Assembly (NCBI RefSeq): GCF_000820045.1
Contig: NZ_CDBJ01000068.1
Coordinates: forward strand, 62,384 to 126,383
DNA length: 64,000 nt
Origin: Aeromonas rivuli
GTDB taxonomy: Bacteria; Pseudomonadota; Gammaproteobacteria; Enterobacterales; Aeromonadaceae
Direction of reading: 5' to 3'
Below the pieces are notes generated by a model that was not told where the DNA came from, ran no database searches, and worked only from the letters and a program-made list of their open reading frames with translations. The translations under genes and the position numbers were made by a program. Positions 27,008-38,231 of the stretch are shown here, piece after piece (position 1 is the first letter of the stretch; each line of letters starts with the position of its first letter).

Positions 27008-27298
27008 TCAGCCTTGGCGCGGTTTTTTCTTGCCAAATAGCCGGGGGGCATGGAGCAACAAATAAATGAAGGCGCCGTGGGCGGCGGGGGCACCATAGGG
27101 GCGGCTGGGATCTGCCATGTTGAGCTGGTGGGATCCGGCCGCCGCGCGGGTATCGGGGGCCAGTATGGGCTCGCCGATGACCTCGAAGCCCTGGGCCAGC
27201 AGTGCCTGCTTCTCCCTGAAAAAGTCGGCGGCGGCCATGTCGAGCAAGGTGAAGGCTTCGGGTGCTTCCTGGGTGGCAAAAACCTGGTATTTGTTCAT
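27008..27298 (-). CDS. Small conserved-looking protein, paralogue B
   Basis: A 96-residue protein starting MNKYQVFATQEAPEAFTLLD, paralogous to the gene at 26547-26846 over the first 50 residues (shared LLAQGFEV core). It ends in a basic, polar tail (FGKKKPRQG). The C-terminal half, SRPYGAPAAHGAFIYLLLHAPRLFG, differs from the paralogue although both contain an aromatic, hydrophobic patch. The start at 27298 aligns with the paralogue's start. The last codons overlap one arm of a 9-bp inverted repeat (CGCCAAGGC...GCCTTGGCG). Confidence 0.7.
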   Translation of the reverse strand: MNKYQVFATQEAPEAFTLLDMAAADFFREKQALLAQGFEVIGEPILAPDTRAAAGSHQLNMADPSRPYGAPAAHGAFIYLLLHAPRLFGKKKPRQG

Positions 27299-27470
27299 GG
27301 AGCCTGGGGTTAGGTGGCAAGGGACAGTGGCCATTATCGTCGCGAGCTCATTGAGAGGCGACTCCCTGTCTAGGGGGGCGCCAGCCTTGGTATTCCGGCC
27401 CGATCGGGGGCGCAGAGTCCCCTGAGGCGGCTTGACAATGGTAACTCCCGCGAAGCGGGCGCAGGCGCAC

Positions 27471-27493
27471 AAAAACGGGCCCGAGGGCCCGTT
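27471..27493 (-). terminator. Terminator of the his operon
   Basis: AACGGGCCC and GGGCCCGTT form a 9-bp stem with a 2-base centre; on the minus strand the stem runs into TTTTTG, about 30 bases after the hisIE stop. Confidence 0.85.
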
Positions 27494-27522
27494 GTTATGT
27501 CGATAATGTGATGAACTATCGC

Positions 27523-28152
27523 CTATTTGGTGTGGCGCTCATGGAGGCGCTGCACCACATCTTTCAGGCCCAGCCCCTCGTTTTGCAGCAGCACTGTCAG
27601 GTGATAGAGCAGGTCAGCGGATTCGTTGATGAGCTCTTCTCTGTCTTTCGCCATGGCGGCCAGCGCCACTTCGACCCCCTCTTCCCCGACCTTCTGGGCG
27701 ATGCGCTTGGTGCCCTTGGCATAGAGGCTGGCGGTGTAGCTGGTGGTCGGATCCGCCCCCTTGCGCGCGGCCAGGATCTGCTCAAGCTCGACGAGAAAAC
27801 CGAGCGGCGGCAGCGGGTGGGCATCGAAGCAGGAGGGGGTACCCAGGTGGCAAGTCGGGCCGATCGGGTTGGCGGCGATGAGCAGGGCGTCGCTGTCGCA
27901 GTCGGTGCTGATGGCGGCGAGATTGAGCACATGGCCCGAGCTCTCGCCCTTGGTCCAGAGGCGCTGCTTGCTGCGGCTAAAGAAGGTGACCTGGCCGCTG
28001 GCCAGGGTCTTTGCCAGCGCCTCGCGGGTCATGAAGCCTTGCATCAGCAGCTGACCGCTGGCGGCGTGCTGCACCATGGCGGGGATCATGCCATCGCACT
28101 TGGCCCAGTCGAGCCGGTCGATGAGGGTGGGATCAATCAATGGATTATTCAC
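27523..28152 (-). CDS. hisI: Bifunctional phosphoribosyl-AMP cyclohydrolase/phosphoribosyl-ATP pyrophosphatase
   Basis: HisIE performs steps 2 and 3 of histidine synthesis: hydrolysis of PR-ATP to PR-AMP and ring opening of PR-AMP. The 209-residue protein has the cyclohydrolase domain first ([19 protein letters not shown], then DCDSDALL and the zinc ligand Cys of GPTCH) and the pyrophosphatase domain second ([36 protein letters not shown]). It is the last gene of the operon and overlaps hisF by 8 bp. Confidence 0.96.
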   Translation of the reverse strand: MNNPLIDPTLIDRLDWAKCDGMIPAMVQHAASGQLLMQGFMTREALAKTLASGQVTFFSRSKQRLWTKGESSGHVLNLAAISTDCDSDALLIAANPIGPTCHLGTPSCFDAHPLPPLGFLVELEQILAARKGADPTTSYTASLYAKGTKRIAQKVGEEGVEVALAAMAKDREELINESADLLYHLTVLLQNEGLGLKDVVQRLHERHTK

Positions 28153-28917
28153 GGATAGCGACTCCTTGGGTGCTAAGCCAACGCTTCAATTCGGGTATGG
28201 GAATGAGACCTTTGTGGAACACCGAGGCGGCCAGGGCCCCGTCCACATCGGCATCGATAAAGGCATCGCGAAAATGCGCCATGGTACCGGCGCCACCCGA
28301 GGCGATGAGGGGCACCTTGCACTGGGCGCGCACCAGCTTGAGCTGATCGAGATCATAACCCTGGCGCATGCCGTCCTGATTCATGACGTTAAGCACTATC
28401 TCACCTGCGCCGCGCTGTTGCACCTCTTTGACCCAGTCGAGGGTATTCCAGGCGGTGGTGCGGGTGCGGCTCTCGTCGCCGGTGAACTGCTTGACCTGAT
28501 ACTGGCGGCTCTGTTCATCAAAATAGGAGTCGATGCCAACCACGACACACTGGACCCCAAAGCGTTCGGCCAGGCGGGTGATCAGGGTCGGATCGGCCAG
28601 GGCAGGGGAGTTGATGGAGACCTTATCGGCGCCGAACTCCAGGATGCGCTTGGCATCGTCGACACTCTTGATGCCACCGGCGACGCAGAAGGGGATGTCG
28701 ATCACTTCCGCTACCCGGCTCACCCAGCTCTTGTCGACCACCCGATCATCGCTCGAGGCGGTGATGTCATAGAACACCAGCTCGTCGGCGCCCTGCTGGG
28801 CATAGCGACGGGCAAGATCAACGATACCGCCCATCACCTCGTGATTGCGAAACTGCACCCCCTTGACCACGACGCCATCTTTGACGTCGAGACAGGGGAT
28901 AATACGTCTTGCCAGCA

Positions 28918-28918
<1 letters not shown>
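28145..28918 (-). CDS. hisF: Imidazole glycerol phosphate synthase, cyclase subunit
   Basis: HisF uses ammonia from HisH to convert PRFAR to imidazole glycerol phosphate and AICAR. The 257-residue beta/alpha barrel begins [15 protein letters not shown] with catalytic D11; the second acid is in the region [10 protein letters not shown] to [10 protein letters not shown]. The start at 28918 overlaps the last base of hisA's stop codon, so the genes are coupled; a start at 28969 would reach into hisA. Confidence 0.96.
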
Positions 28919-30304
<1,386 letters not shown>

Positions 30305-30305
<1 letters not shown>

Positions 30306-30385
30306 CAGCAGCTCCTTCTTGTGGGCAGGCCCCTGTTTGGCACTGTCGCGGCGCTATCGATAACGGTCAGGTTGCACGCGCCCAT
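30305..30385 (-). CDS. Possible coupled minicistron between hisB and hisH
   Basis: A 26-codon frame starts in the hisB stop (TGATG at 30383-30387) and ends in the hisH start (TGATG). It fills the 79-base gap exactly. Its peptide begins [12 protein letters not shown], resembling the HisH start MSTQNLVIIDTG; 23 of the first 36 bases agree. No strong ribosome binding site precedes it, so it would depend on coupling from hisB. It could be a remnant of a duplicated or displaced hisH start. Whether the peptide has a role is unknown. Confidence 0.35.
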
Positions 30386-31515
30386 CACAGCACCCCCTTG
30401 CTGGAGGGGAGATCCGTGCCTTCCACCCGGATGGCCTGGCGCAGGGCGCGGCCGAAGCCCTTGAACAGCGCCTCCACCTGGTGGTGACTGTTACCTGCAT
30501 CCACCGAGAGGTGCAGGGTGATGGCCATGGCGTCCGACAGGGAGCGGAAGAAGTGGGGCACCATCTCGGTGGCCATCTCGCCCACGCTGTCGCGGCCAAA
30601 ACCGGATTCGCAGCGGAACACGAAGTAGGGGCGACCACTCAGGTCCAGGGCGGCGCTCACCTTGGCGTCGAGCAGGGAACTCTGGGCTGGCAGGCGAGGC
30701 TGGGCATCGATCAGCGCCTCGACCTCGTCCATCGCCAGCACGAAACCAAAACGGCCAATGCCGCGTTTGTTGCCAAGGGCCTCGCGCAGGGCCTGACCCA
30801 GGGCCAAGCCGACATCTTCCACCGTGTGGTGATCGTCAATGTGCAGATCGCCGCTTACCGCCAGTTGCAGAGTGAAACCGGCGTGGGTCGCTATCTGATC
30901 GAGCATGTGATCGAAGAAGCCGATGCCGGTGCTGATCTGGTTGCCGCCGCTCTTGTCCAGGTCCAGTGCAACCCGGATGCGGGTCTCCTTGGTGTTGCGC
31001 TCCACCAGGGCGGTGCGCCCCTTGCTGAGCAGCTGATCGCGGATGGCGAGCCAGTTGTGATCGCCTGGCTGATAGCGAATGCCGCCAATGCCCATGTTCT
31101 CGGCCAGCTGGATATCGGTCTGCCGGTCGCCAATCACAAAGGAGTTGGCAAAATCGATGCGACCCGAGGCGAGATACTCCTTCACCAGCCCCAGATGGGG
31201 TTTGCGGCAGCTGCAGCCATCGGTGGGGAAGTGGGGGCAGATGAGCACCTTCTCCCAGTGCACGCCCTGGGACTCGAAGATGTGCATCATCAGATCCTGG
31301 GGCGGCTGGAAGTTTTCAAGGGGCAGGCTGGCAGTGCCCAGCCCATCTTGATTGGTGACCATCACCAGCACATAGCCTGCGGCCTGCAGCTCGCGCAGCA
31401 CCGGGATCACCATGGGCTCGAAGCGCAGCTTGGCGAGGCTGTCCACCTGCTTGTCGGTGACCGGCTCTTCAATCAGGGTGCCGTCACGGTCGATAAATAA
31501 AAATGGGGTCTTCAT
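30385..31515 (-). CDS. hisB: Bifunctional histidinol-phosphatase/imidazoleglycerol-phosphate dehydratase
   Basis: HisB performs steps 6 and 8 of the pathway. The N-terminal HAD phosphatase domain has [10 protein letters not shown] with the nucleophilic Asp and a zinc loop with Cys and His ([14 protein letters not shown]). The C-terminal dehydratase domain has [21 protein letters not shown] and [18 protein letters not shown]... with the manganese ligands. At 376 residues it is some 20 longer than E. coli HisB (355). It starts 12 bp after hisC. Confidence 0.95.
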   Translation of the reverse strand: MKTPFLFIDRDGTLIEEPVTDKQVDSLAKLRFEPMVIPVLRELQAAGYVLVMVTNQDGLGTASLPLENFQPPQDLMMHIFESQGVHWEKVLICPHFPTDGCSCRKPHLGLVKEYLASGRIDFANSFVIGDRQTDIQLAENMGIGGIRYQPGDHNWLAIRDQLLSKGRTALVERNTKETRIRVALDLDKSGGNQISTGIGFFDHMLDQIATHAGFTLQLAVSGDLHIDDHHTVEDVGLALGQALREALGNKRGIGRFGFVLAMDEVEALIDAQPRLPAQSSLLDAKVSAALDLSGRPYFVFRCESGFGRDSVGEMATEMVPHFFRSLSDAMAITLHLSVDAGNSHHQVEALFKGFGRALRQAIRVEGTDLPSSKGVL

Positions 31516-31527
31516 CTCTCTACATCC

Positions 31528-32643
31528 TTATAAGCGGCTGACGGGGGCAGTGTCGTCCGCGCTGTTGCTGGCAGACATCGTGTTGGCAGTGAGGTCCCGC
31601 AATACCTTGAGCACGGCATCCATCTCATCCTGATAGCCGACCGTGATGCGAATGCTCTCTCCCAGGCCCGGTTTGTTGGAAAAGTCCCGCAAGATGATGC
31701 CGGCGGCCTTCATGGCGGCGAAGACGCGCGCGCCATCATGGAAGCGCACCAGGATGAAGTTGCCCTTGTCTTCGAAGATCTCGCGCACGCAGGGCAGGGT
31801 GGTCAGGGCGAGCTTGAGCGCAGCCTTCTGCTCATTGAGGTCCATGACGCGGGCCTGCATCAGCGCAAGACCGGCCGGGGTCAGGGCCTGGGCGGCAATC
31901 TGCGCCACCGGATCGGGGATGGGGTAGGGGGCGATCACCTTGGCGAGCAGGGCGATCACTTGCGGCGATGCGAGGGTAAAGCCGCAGCGGATCCCGGCTA
32001 GGGCGAACGCCTTGGAGAGGGTGCGGGTCACCACCAGATTGGGGAAGCGGGCCAACAGATCCACCACAGAGGCGTCCGGGCAGAACTCGATATAGGCCTC
32101 GTCCACCACGACAATGGCGCTATCCCGGGCGGCTTCCAGCAACGCGATGAGGCCATCGCGCCCCACCAGATCCCCGGTCGGATTGTTGGGGGAGCAGAGG
32201 AACACCAGCTTGACCTCGGAGAGGGCATCGCGAATGGCGGGCCAGTCCGGCTGACGATCCGTGGTCAGCGGCTGTTCGACGATGCCCACGCCGCAGGTCT
32301 CGGCGCTGATGGCGTACATGCCATAGGTGGGCGGGCAGATGAGGATCTGATCCTGACCCGCCTCGCAGAAGGTGCGAATGAGCAGCTCGATGGCCTCATC
32401 GGCACCGCGGCTCACCAGCACCTGATCGGCGTTGACCCCGGCATAGGCCGCGTAGCCATCGACCACCTGGGCTGGCTGGCATTCGGGATAACGGTTGAAC
32501 TTGTTGCTCTGCACCGTGAAGGCGGGGGAGAGCGGAGCCTCGTTGGCATTGAGCCAGACGTGGCCGCTGCCGCCGATGCGGCGGGCGGACTGATACGGGG
32601 TGAGGGCGCGCACCACACGGCGAGCCAGCTTGGCGATGCTCAT
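31528..32643 (-). CDS. hisC: Histidinol-phosphate aminotransferase
   Basis: HisC is the PLP enzyme that makes L-histidinol phosphate from imidazole acetol phosphate and glutamate. The 371-residue protein has the PLP-binding lysine in [15 protein letters not shown] and family motifs [18 protein letters not shown] and VVDEAYIEF. The start at 32643 overlaps hisD by 4 bp. The C-terminal tail ([16 protein letters not shown]) is longer than in E. coli. Confidence 0.96.
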   Translation of the reverse strand: MSIAKLARRVVRALTPYQSARRIGGSGHVWLNANEAPLSPAFTVQSNKFNRYPECQPAQVVDGYAAYAGVNADQVLVSRGADEAIELLIRTFCEAGQDQILICPPTYGMYAISAETCGVGIVEQPLTTDRQPDWPAIRDALSEVKLVFLCSPNNPTGDLVGRDGLIALLEAARDSAIVVVDEAYIEFCPDASVVDLLARFPNLVVTRTLSKAFALAGIRCGFTLASPQVIALLAKVIAPYPIPDPVAQIAAQALTPAGLALMQARVMDLNEQKAALKLALTTLPCVREIFEDKGNFILVRFHDGARVFAAMKAAGIILRDFSNKPGLGESIRITVGYQDEMDAVLKVLRDLTANTMSASNSADDTAPVSRL

Positions 32644-33953
32644 GACAGATCCTTTTGTTGCAGCTTGGTGGCGAGGGCGTTCAGCCGGAGGGTGACGGCC
32701 TGCTTGTGGGCATCGAGCCCTTCCGCCTGGGCAATGCGCTGGACGATGGGGCCCAGATCGCGCATGCCTTGCTCGCTCAGCTCCTGCACCGTGAAGCGGC
32801 GCTGATAATCGGCCAATCCCAGGCTGGAGCAGGTGCGGGCATAGCCGTAGGTGGGCAGGGTGTGATTGGTGCCGCTGGCATAATCCCCCACCGATTCGGG
32901 GGTCCATTGTCCCAGGAAGATGGAGCCTGCGTTTTCGAGCCGGTCGAGCAGCTCCCGGGGGCTGCGGGTCTGCACTATCAGGTGCTCAGGGGCGTAGGCA
33001 TTGGAGATGGCACAGGCCTCCTCCAGGCTGTCACACAGGAGGGTGAGACTGCTTGCCAGGGCCTGAACGGCGATGTCCCGGCGGCTGAGCTGCGCCAGCT
33101 GGCTTGCCAGCTCGATGTTGACGGCCTCGGCCAGGGCGGCGCTGGTGGTGACCAGTACCACCTGGCTGTCCGGGCCGTGTTCGGCCTGGGAGAGAAGATC
33201 CGAGGCGACGAAGGCGGCATTGGCACTCTCGTCGGCAATCACCAGCACCTCGGAGGGGCCAGCCGGCATGTCGATGGCAGCGCCGCGCCAGTCCCGGGAG
33301 ACCTGGCCCTTGGCCTCGGTCACATAGCTGTTGCCCGGGCCGAAGATCTTGTCCACCTTGGGGATGGACTCAGTGCCGTAGGCCATGGCGGCGATGGCCT
33401 GGGCGCCGCCGATGGCGAACACCTTCTCGACCCCGCAGGCGCGGGCGGCGAACAGGATCTCGTCGCTGGCTGGCGACGGCGTGCAGAGCACCACCTCGCG
33501 GCAACCGGCAATGGCGGCGGGAATGGCCAGCATCATCACGGTGGAGGGGAGGGGCGCGCTGCCCCCCGGCACATAGAGACCGACCCGGTTGATGGGTTGA
33601 GTGCGCAGCTCGCACAGGACGCCGGGCTGGGTCTCTACCCGCAGCACAGGCTGCACCTGCGCGCGGTGGAAGGTGCGAATGTTCGTGGCGGCGGCCAGGA
33701 TGGCGGCCTGGATGTCGTCATCGAGCCGGGCGCAGGCGGCATCGATTTCCGCTTCGCTCACCCGCAACTGTTCACGGGGGGCGCGCTCGAAACGCTGGCT
33801 CAGTTCGCGCAGGGCGTCATCGCCCCGGGTTTTGACCGCGGAGATGATCTCCGTCACCACGGCGCCGACATTGGCTTCATCGTCCAGGGCCGGGCGGGTC
33901 AAGGCCTCGGCTTGCTGGGCGGGGGTGAGCTGGTTCCAGATGAGGGTCTGCAT
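32640..33953 (-). CDS. hisD: Histidinol dehydrogenase
   Basis: HisD oxidises L-histidinol to L-histidine in two NAD-dependent steps using zinc. The 437-residue protein includes [50 protein letters not shown] and the catalytic E-H pair region [10 protein letters not shown], all standard for the family (E. coli 434). It lies 11 bp after hisG. Confidence 0.97.
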   Translation of the reverse strand: MQTLIWNQLTPAQQAEALTRPALDDEANVGAVVTEIISAVKTRGDDALRELSQRFERAPREQLRVSEAEIDAACARLDDDIQAAILAAATNIRTFHRAQVQPVLRVETQPGVLCELRTQPINRVGLYVPGGSAPLPSTVMMLAIPAAIAGCREVVLCTPSPASDEILFAARACGVEKVFAIGGAQAIAAMAYGTESIPKVDKIFGPGNSYVTEAKGQVSRDWRGAAIDMPAGPSEVLVIADESANAAFVASDLLSQAEHGPDSQVVLVTTSAALAEAVNIELASQLAQLSRRDIAVQALASSLTLLCDSLEEACAISNAYAPEHLIVQTRSPRELLDRLENAGSIFLGQWTPESVGDYASGTNHTLPTYGYARTCSSLGLADYQRRFTVQELSEQGMRDLGPIVQRIAQAEGLDAHKQAVTLRLNALATKLQQKDLS

Positions 33954-33964
33954 GGTGCCCGCCT

Positions 33965-34861
33965 TTATTCCATCATCTTTTCGATGGGCAGCACCAGAAT
34001 GGAGCTGGCGCCGAGGGCCTTGAGCTGCTCCATGGTCTCCCAGAACAGGGTTTCGCTGGAGACGACGTGCAGGGCGACCTGATTGGTGTCACCGGCTAGC
34101 TGCATGATGGTGGGGCGCTCGGCGCCGGGCAGCAGGTCGGTGATGGCATTGAGCTTGTCTTTGGGGGCGTGCAGCATGATGTACTTGCTCTCGCGCGCCT
34201 GCTGCATGCCCTGGATGCGGGGCAACAGCTTGTCGATGATGGCTTGCTTGGCGGCGTTCAAGGGATTGGGAGCCTGCACCAGTGCCGCCTTGGAGCGGTA
34301 GATGACCTCCACCTCTTTCAGGCCATTGGCCTCGAGGGTGGCGCCGGTGGAGACGAGATCGCAGATGGCATCGGCGAGCCCTGCGCGGGGGGCGACTTCC
34401 ACCGATCCCCCCAGCATGACGCTCTTGAACCCGAGACCTTGCTCGTCGAAGAAGCGCTTGAGCAGGCCGGGATAGGAGGTGGCGATACGCTTGCCAGCCA
34501 AGCTTTGGGGGCCTGTGTAGCTGGCATCTTCCGGCACGGCCAGGGAGAGACGGCAACCGCCGAAATCGAGCTGTTTGAGGGTCTTGACCTCGAAGGGCAG
34601 GCCCTGGGATTGGCGAATGAGCTGCACCTCTTCCAGCACGTTCTCACCTATGATGCCAAGGTCGACCACCCCCTCCATCACCAGACCCGGGATGTCATCA
34701 TCACGCACCCGCAGAATGTCGATGGGCATGTTTTCGACGTGGGCGATGAGGCGCTGTTCACGCAGATTGATCTTGAGGCCGCAGCTCTTGAACAGGGCCT
34801 GGGAGTCCTGGCTCAGGCGACCGGATTTTTGCATGGCGATGCGCAGACGTTGTGTTTCCAT
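33965..34861 (-). CDS. hisG: ATP phosphoribosyltransferase, long form
   Basis: HisG joins ATP and PRPP in the first, feedback-inhibited step of histidine synthesis. At 298 residues it is the long form (E. coli 299), which carries a C-terminal regulatory domain that binds histidine and needs no HisZ. The PRPP-loop region [18 protein letters not shown] and N-terminal [10 protein letters not shown] are evident. It is the first structural gene after the attenuator. Confidence 0.97.
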   Translation of the reverse strand: METQRLRIAMQKSGRLSQDSQALFKSCGLKINLREQRLIAHVENMPIDILRVRDDDIPGLVMEGVVDLGIIGENVLEEVQLIRQSQGLPFEVKTLKQLDFGGCRLSLAVPEDASYTGPQSLAGKRIATSYPGLLKRFFDEQGLGFKSVMLGGSVEVAPRAGLADAICDLVSTGATLEANGLKEVEVIYRSKAALVQAPNPLNAAKQAIIDKLLPRIQGMQQARESKYIMLHAPKDKLNAITDLLPGAERPTIMQLAGDTNQVALHVVSSETLFWETMEQLKALGASSILVLPIEKMME

Positions 34862-34885
34862 TGCTCGATTTCCTTCTAGTCAAAA

Positions 34886-34923
34886 ACGAAAAAACCCTCG
34901 GAAGTGTGTGCTTCCGAGGGTTT
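34886..34923 (-). terminator. his attenuator terminator
   Basis: A 13-bp perfect stem (34892-34904 with 34911-34923, 6-base loop) is followed on the minus strand by a run of T residues. It lies between the leader peptide and hisG, so it is the attenuation terminator. The sequence between 34930 and 34990 has further short complementary pieces that could form the antiterminator. Confidence 0.9.
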
Positions 34924-34989
34924 ATGAATCTTGCGGTCCTTTTGGAAGTCACCTGTTAAGTGTCTTCCAGCAGCCAACCTCCTGAAAGA

Positions 34990-35040
34990 CTATTCGGGAT
35001 GATGATGGTGGTGATGAGTCTTCAGTGAGGTGAACTTCAT
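34990..35040 (-). CDS. hisL: his operon leader peptide
   Basis: A 16-residue peptide MKFTSLKTHHHHHHPE with six consecutive histidines. Stalling of the ribosome at these codons when charged tRNA-His is scarce favours the antiterminator and lets transcription reach hisG. AAGGA lies 8 bases before the ATG. E. coli HisL has seven histidines in a row. Confidence 0.95.
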   Translation of the reverse strand: MKFTSLKTHHHHHHPE

Positions 35041-35086
35041 GTAAACAATCCTTTACAAATAAGATGTCGTAACTGACGCCCGGTTT

Positions 35087-35114
35087 ACATTACCGACCTT
35101 GACGAAAATTGCAA
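35087..35114 (-). promoter_or_regulatory. Candidate his operon promoter
   Basis: On the minus strand TTGCAA (35109-35114) and TAATGT (35087-35092) are 16 bp apart, 47 bases before the leader peptide start. The -10 match is weak, so the call rests partly on position. Confidence 0.35.
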
Positions 35115-35198
35115 CCCGGGATTGTAAATTTCAAGAAGAAAGTAAGGAAAGGTCGCCGCTGGTCGATAATAAGACAATGTCACTACGGAGGATATCCC

Positions 35199-35456
35199 AT
35201 GCCCAATCAGGATCTGCTCTTCCCTATCTTGCCGAGGGCCCCGGCCACCCCGGGCAGTGATGCCATTCGCCGTGAGGTGAACCCCATCGATCACAAGCAC
35301 AGTGCCCACGAGATAGGCACTGAGCGGGATGGGGGCCAGGGTACCCCTCAGGAGCCGCCGCATCCCAGGACGCCACCGCCAGTCAGTCAGGGCGATGCCG
35401 ATGAGCCAGGGGGACACAAGCCGGATCCGGACCACAAGATCGACTTGTTCGTCTGA
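35199..35456 (+). CDS. Small proline- and acid-rich protein, unknown
   Basis: An 85-residue hydrophilic protein starting MPNQDLLFPILPRAPATPGS. After the N-terminal third it is rich in P, G, D, H and E (TPQEPPHPRTPPPVSQGDADEPGG) and is probably disordered. GGAGG lies 8 bases before the ATG at 35199, which is strong support for translation. It is divergent from the his leader and ends 60 bases before yoaA. I do not recognise the family. Confidence 0.6.
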   Translation: MPNQDLLFPILPRAPATPGSDAIRREVNPIDHKHSAHEIGTERDGGQGTPQEPPHPRTPPPVSQGDADEPGGHKPDPDHKIDLFV

Positions 35457-35460
35457 GCGT

Positions 35461-35488
35461 TTGGCTTGCCCCCGCTTTTGGCTATAAT
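35461..35488 (+). promoter_or_regulatory. Promoter of yoaA
   Basis: TTGGCT (35461-35466) and a perfect TATAAT (35483-35488) are 16 bp apart. Transcription from here would begin near 35495, leaving about 20 bases before a TTG at 35516 but only about 6 before a TTG at 35501. Confidence 0.6.
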
Positions 35489-35515
35489 CGCCCCCTTTGC
35501 TTGCGGGAAACCTCC

Positions 35516-37468
35516 TTGACCATCCAGACCCTGTTCTCAGAAGGCGGCCCTCTTGCCCGTCATATCGACGGTTTCCTGGCCCGTGCCCCTCAGTTGGAGA
35601 TGGCTGAGGCGGTGGCAAACACCATCAAGGACCACGACCGTCTGCTGGTCGAAGCGGGAACGGGCACCGGCAAGACCTACGCCTACCTGGTACCTGCCCT
35701 GGCATCGGGCAAGCGGGTGGTGATCAGCACCGGCTCCAAAAACCTGCAGGAGCAGCTCTTTTACCGGGACTTGCCCACCATCACGGGGGCGCTCGATTAT
35801 CACCAGCCCGTGGCCCTGCTCAAGGGGCGCAGCAACTACCTCTGTGTCGAGCGCATGAACCGCTTGATGAGCGAATCCCATCTGCAAAAGCCGGAGGTGA
35901 TGAGCGACCTGGTCAGGGTCAAATCCTGGTCGAGCACCACCAATACCGGCGATGTGGGGGACATTCCCGGCCTGCAGGAGAACGCCGAAATCTTGCCCCA
36001 GATCACCAGCACCAATGACAACTGCCTCGGTCGGGATTGCCCCTATTACGACGATTGTCACCTGGTGATCGCCCGGCGCCGCGCCATGGATGCGCAAGTG
36101 GTGGTGATCAATCACCATCTCTTCTTCGCCGATATGGCGGTGAAAGACACGGGATTTGGTGAGTTGGTGCCGGAAGCTCAGGTCTATGTATTCGACGAGG
36201 CGCACCAGCTCGGCGAGATAGCCACCAACTATTTTGGCAAGTCGGTATCGAGCCGCACCATCCAGGACCTGGCTCAGGATATCCAGCTTGCCTACCGGGC
36301 CGAGGCCCATGACATGGGGCAGCTTGGCAAGGCGGCGGATCGGCTCAGTATTGCCAGTCAGGATCTGCGCCTCGCCTTCGGGGTCGATGGCGGGCGGGGC
36401 AACAGCCGGGATCTGCTGCGCCAGCCCCAATGGGGCCAGGCCCTGGCCCGGCTCAATGATGCCATCGAGTTCTGCTATGAGGTGCTCAAACTCGCCTTGG
36501 GGCGCGGCGAGCAGCTCGATCACTGCTTCGAGCGACTCTGTGAGCTCAGGACGCGACTCGGGGAGGTGCTGGCCATCAACCAGACCGGTTACTCCTACTG
36601 GTACGAGTGTACCCGGCTCCATTTCTCCCTCAATCTGACCCCCTTGTCGGTGGCCGAGCGGTTTGGCGCCGAGGTGATGCGCCCCGAGGTGGCCTGGATT
36701 TTTACCTCGGCCACCCTGACGGTGGACATGGGGTTCGATCACTTCAAGGCGGAGCTGGGACTGGCGGGCAGCCGTGAGCTTATGCTCGACAGCCCCTTCG
36801 ATTACAGCGAGCAGGCGCGCTTGTGCGTGCCGCGCCAGCTGCCCGAGCCCAATGCCTTTGGTCGGGGCGAGATGCTGGCGCTGCGGCTCATCCCCCTCAT
36901 CAACAAGACGCCCGGGGGCTGCTTCTTCCTCTGCACCAGCCATCAGGTGATGCGTCAGGTGGCCGAAGTGCTGCGCCGGGAGATAGGGCGCACCGTCTTG
37001 CTGCAAGGGGAAGACAACAAACAGCGACTGCTGTCGACCTTTGTCGAGAATGGTCGCGCCGTGCTGGTGGCGACCAGCAGCTTCTGGGAGGGGATAGACG
37101 TCAGGGGGGCGGCACTCTCCTGTGTTATCATCGACAAGCTGCCGTTTGCGAGCCCCGACGACCCCCTCCTCAAGGCGCGGGTCGACGACTGCAAGCTCAA
37201 GGGGGGGGATCCCTTCGCCGATATCCAGCTACCCAAGGCCGTGATCGCCCTCAAGCAGGGGGTGGGGCGGCTGATACGTGATCGCCGTGATCATGGCGTC
37301 CTGGTCATCTGTGATCCCCGCATGGTCAACAAGCCCTATGGCGCCACCTTTATCAAGAGCCTGCCAGCCATACCGCGCACCCGGGACCTGGATTGCCTTG
37401 GCGAATTCTTTAGCGGTTTGGCCGAGGCGGCGCGCCCGGACTCGGCCCAGACCGATCTGTTTCAATGA
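35516..37468 (+). CDS. yoaA: ATP-dependent DNA helicase YoaA (DinG/XPD family)
   Basis: YoaA is an XPD-like iron-sulfur 5'-3' helicase that works with HolC in repair of stalled replication. Walker A EAGTGTGKT is at about 46-54; the four [4Fe-4S] cysteines C110, C170, C175 and C181 are present; the DEAH box is at 227-230; helicase motifs include SFWEGIDVRGAALS and QGVGRLIRD. The 650-residue length fits E. coli YoaA (636). Start codon TTG at 35516 was chosen because the promoter lies at 35461-35488; TTG at 35501 is an alternative. Confidence 0.93.
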   Translation: MTIQTLFSEGGPLARHIDGFLARAPQLEMAEAVANTIKDHDRLLVEAGTGTGKTYAYLVPALASGKRVVISTGSKNLQEQLFYRDLPTITGALDYHQPVALLKGRSNYLCVERMNRLMSESHLQKPEVMSDLVRVKSWSSTTNTGDVGDIPGLQENAEILPQITSTNDNCLGRDCPYYDDCHLVIARRRAMDAQVVVINHHLFFADMAVKDTGFGELVPEAQVYVFDEAHQLGEIATNYFGKSVSSRTIQDLAQDIQLAYRAEAHDMGQLGKAADRLSIASQDLRLAFGVDGGRGNSRDLLRQPQWGQALARLNDAIEFCYEVLKLALGRGEQLDHCFERLCELRTRLGEVLAINQTGYSYWYECTRLHFSLNLTPLSVAERFGAEVMRPEVAWIFTSATLTVDMGFDHFKAELGLAGSRELMLDSPFDYSEQARLCVPRQLPEPNAFGRGEMLALRLIPLINKTPGGCFFLCTSHQVMRQVAEVLRREIGRTVLLQGEDNKQRLLSTFVENGRAVLVATSSFWEGIDVRGAALSCVIIDKLPFASPDDPLLKARVDDCKLKGGDPFADIQLPKAVIALKQGVGRLIRDRRDHGVLVICDPRMVNKPYGATFIKSLPAIPRTRDLDCLGEFFSGLAEAARPDSAQTDLFQ

Positions 37469-37491
37469 TGCCTTTTAGAGAAGAGTTGCGA

Positions 37492-38193
37492 ATGAACGAG
37501 TTGAAGATCCTGGCCCTCGATACAGCCACCGAAGCCTGCTCCGCCGCCTTGCAGGTCGGAGAGTCCATCTATGCGCGCTGGGAAGAGGCGCCGCGCGATC
37601 ACACCAAGAAGATATTGCCCATGGTACAGGCCTTGCTCGATGAGGCCGGGATCACCCTGAGCGAGCTCGACGCCATTGCCTTTGGCCGTGGTCCAGGCTC
37701 TTTCACCGGGGTGCGGATCGGGGTTGGCGTGGCTCAAGGCCTGGCGTTTGGGGCCGGGGTGCCGCTGATTGGCATCTCGACCCTGGCGGCCATGGCCCAG
37801 GGGGCCCACCGCCTGGAGGGGGCCGAGCGGGTAGTCAGCGCCATCGATGCCCGCATGGGGGAGATCTATATCGGCCGCTATCTGTTGCAAGATGGTCTCA
37901 TGGTATTGGACGGCGAAGAGCGGGTCACGGCCCCCGAGGCCGTGGCGCAAGAAGAGACCCTTTCCGGTCTCTGGTTTAGCACGGGTACAGGATGCGAGAC
38001 CTATGCTGATCTCCTGAATGGTCTGGCCGATGACCAGAGACCCTGCCCGGCGGCTCGTCTGCCGGCTGCCCAGGACATGTTGCCACTGGCCAAGGCCGCC
38101 TGGCTGGCTGGCAGTGCGGTGGCCCCGGAGCAGGCGACCCCCGTATATCTGAGAGACAAGGTCACCTGGAAGAAGCTGCCCGGACGGGAGTGA
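37492..38193 (+). CDS. tsaB: tRNA threonylcarbamoyladenosine protein TsaB
   Basis: TsaB (YeaZ) is the ASKHA-fold partner of TsaD in making t6A37 in tRNAs that read ANN codons. The 233-residue protein (E. coli 231) shows LALDTATEACS at the N-terminus and FGRGPGSFTGVRIGVGVAQGLAFG at about 60-85, the family's most conserved block. The start at 37492 gives the family N-terminus; an ATG at 37465, overlapping the yoaA stop, is an alternative. The order yoaA-tsaB-slp matches E. coli. Confidence 0.95.
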   Translation: MNELKILALDTATEACSAALQVGESIYARWEEAPRDHTKKILPMVQALLDEAGITLSELDAIAFGRGPGSFTGVRIGVGVAQGLAFGAGVPLIGISTLAAMAQGAHRLEGAERVVSAIDARMGEIYIGRYLLQDGLMVLDGEERVTAPEAVAQEETLSGLWFSTGTGCETYADLLNGLADDQRPCPAARLPAAQDMLPLAKAAWLAGSAVAPEQATPVYLRDKVTWKKLPGRE

Positions 38194-38231
38194 GCCGGTT
38201 TTGCAGTCGAACCAGAGCAAAGGAGAGGGAT

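Noticed and set aside
26990-27030. Hairpin CGCCAAGGC/GCCTTGGCG followed by TTTTTT on the plus strand
   Set aside because: No plus-strand gene ends before it, and it overlaps the last codons of the minus-strand paralogue, where the T run encodes lysines.
32655-34082. A 475-codon plus-strand frame opposite hisD
   Set aside because: The conserved hisD lies on the other strand; the frame has no family resemblance.
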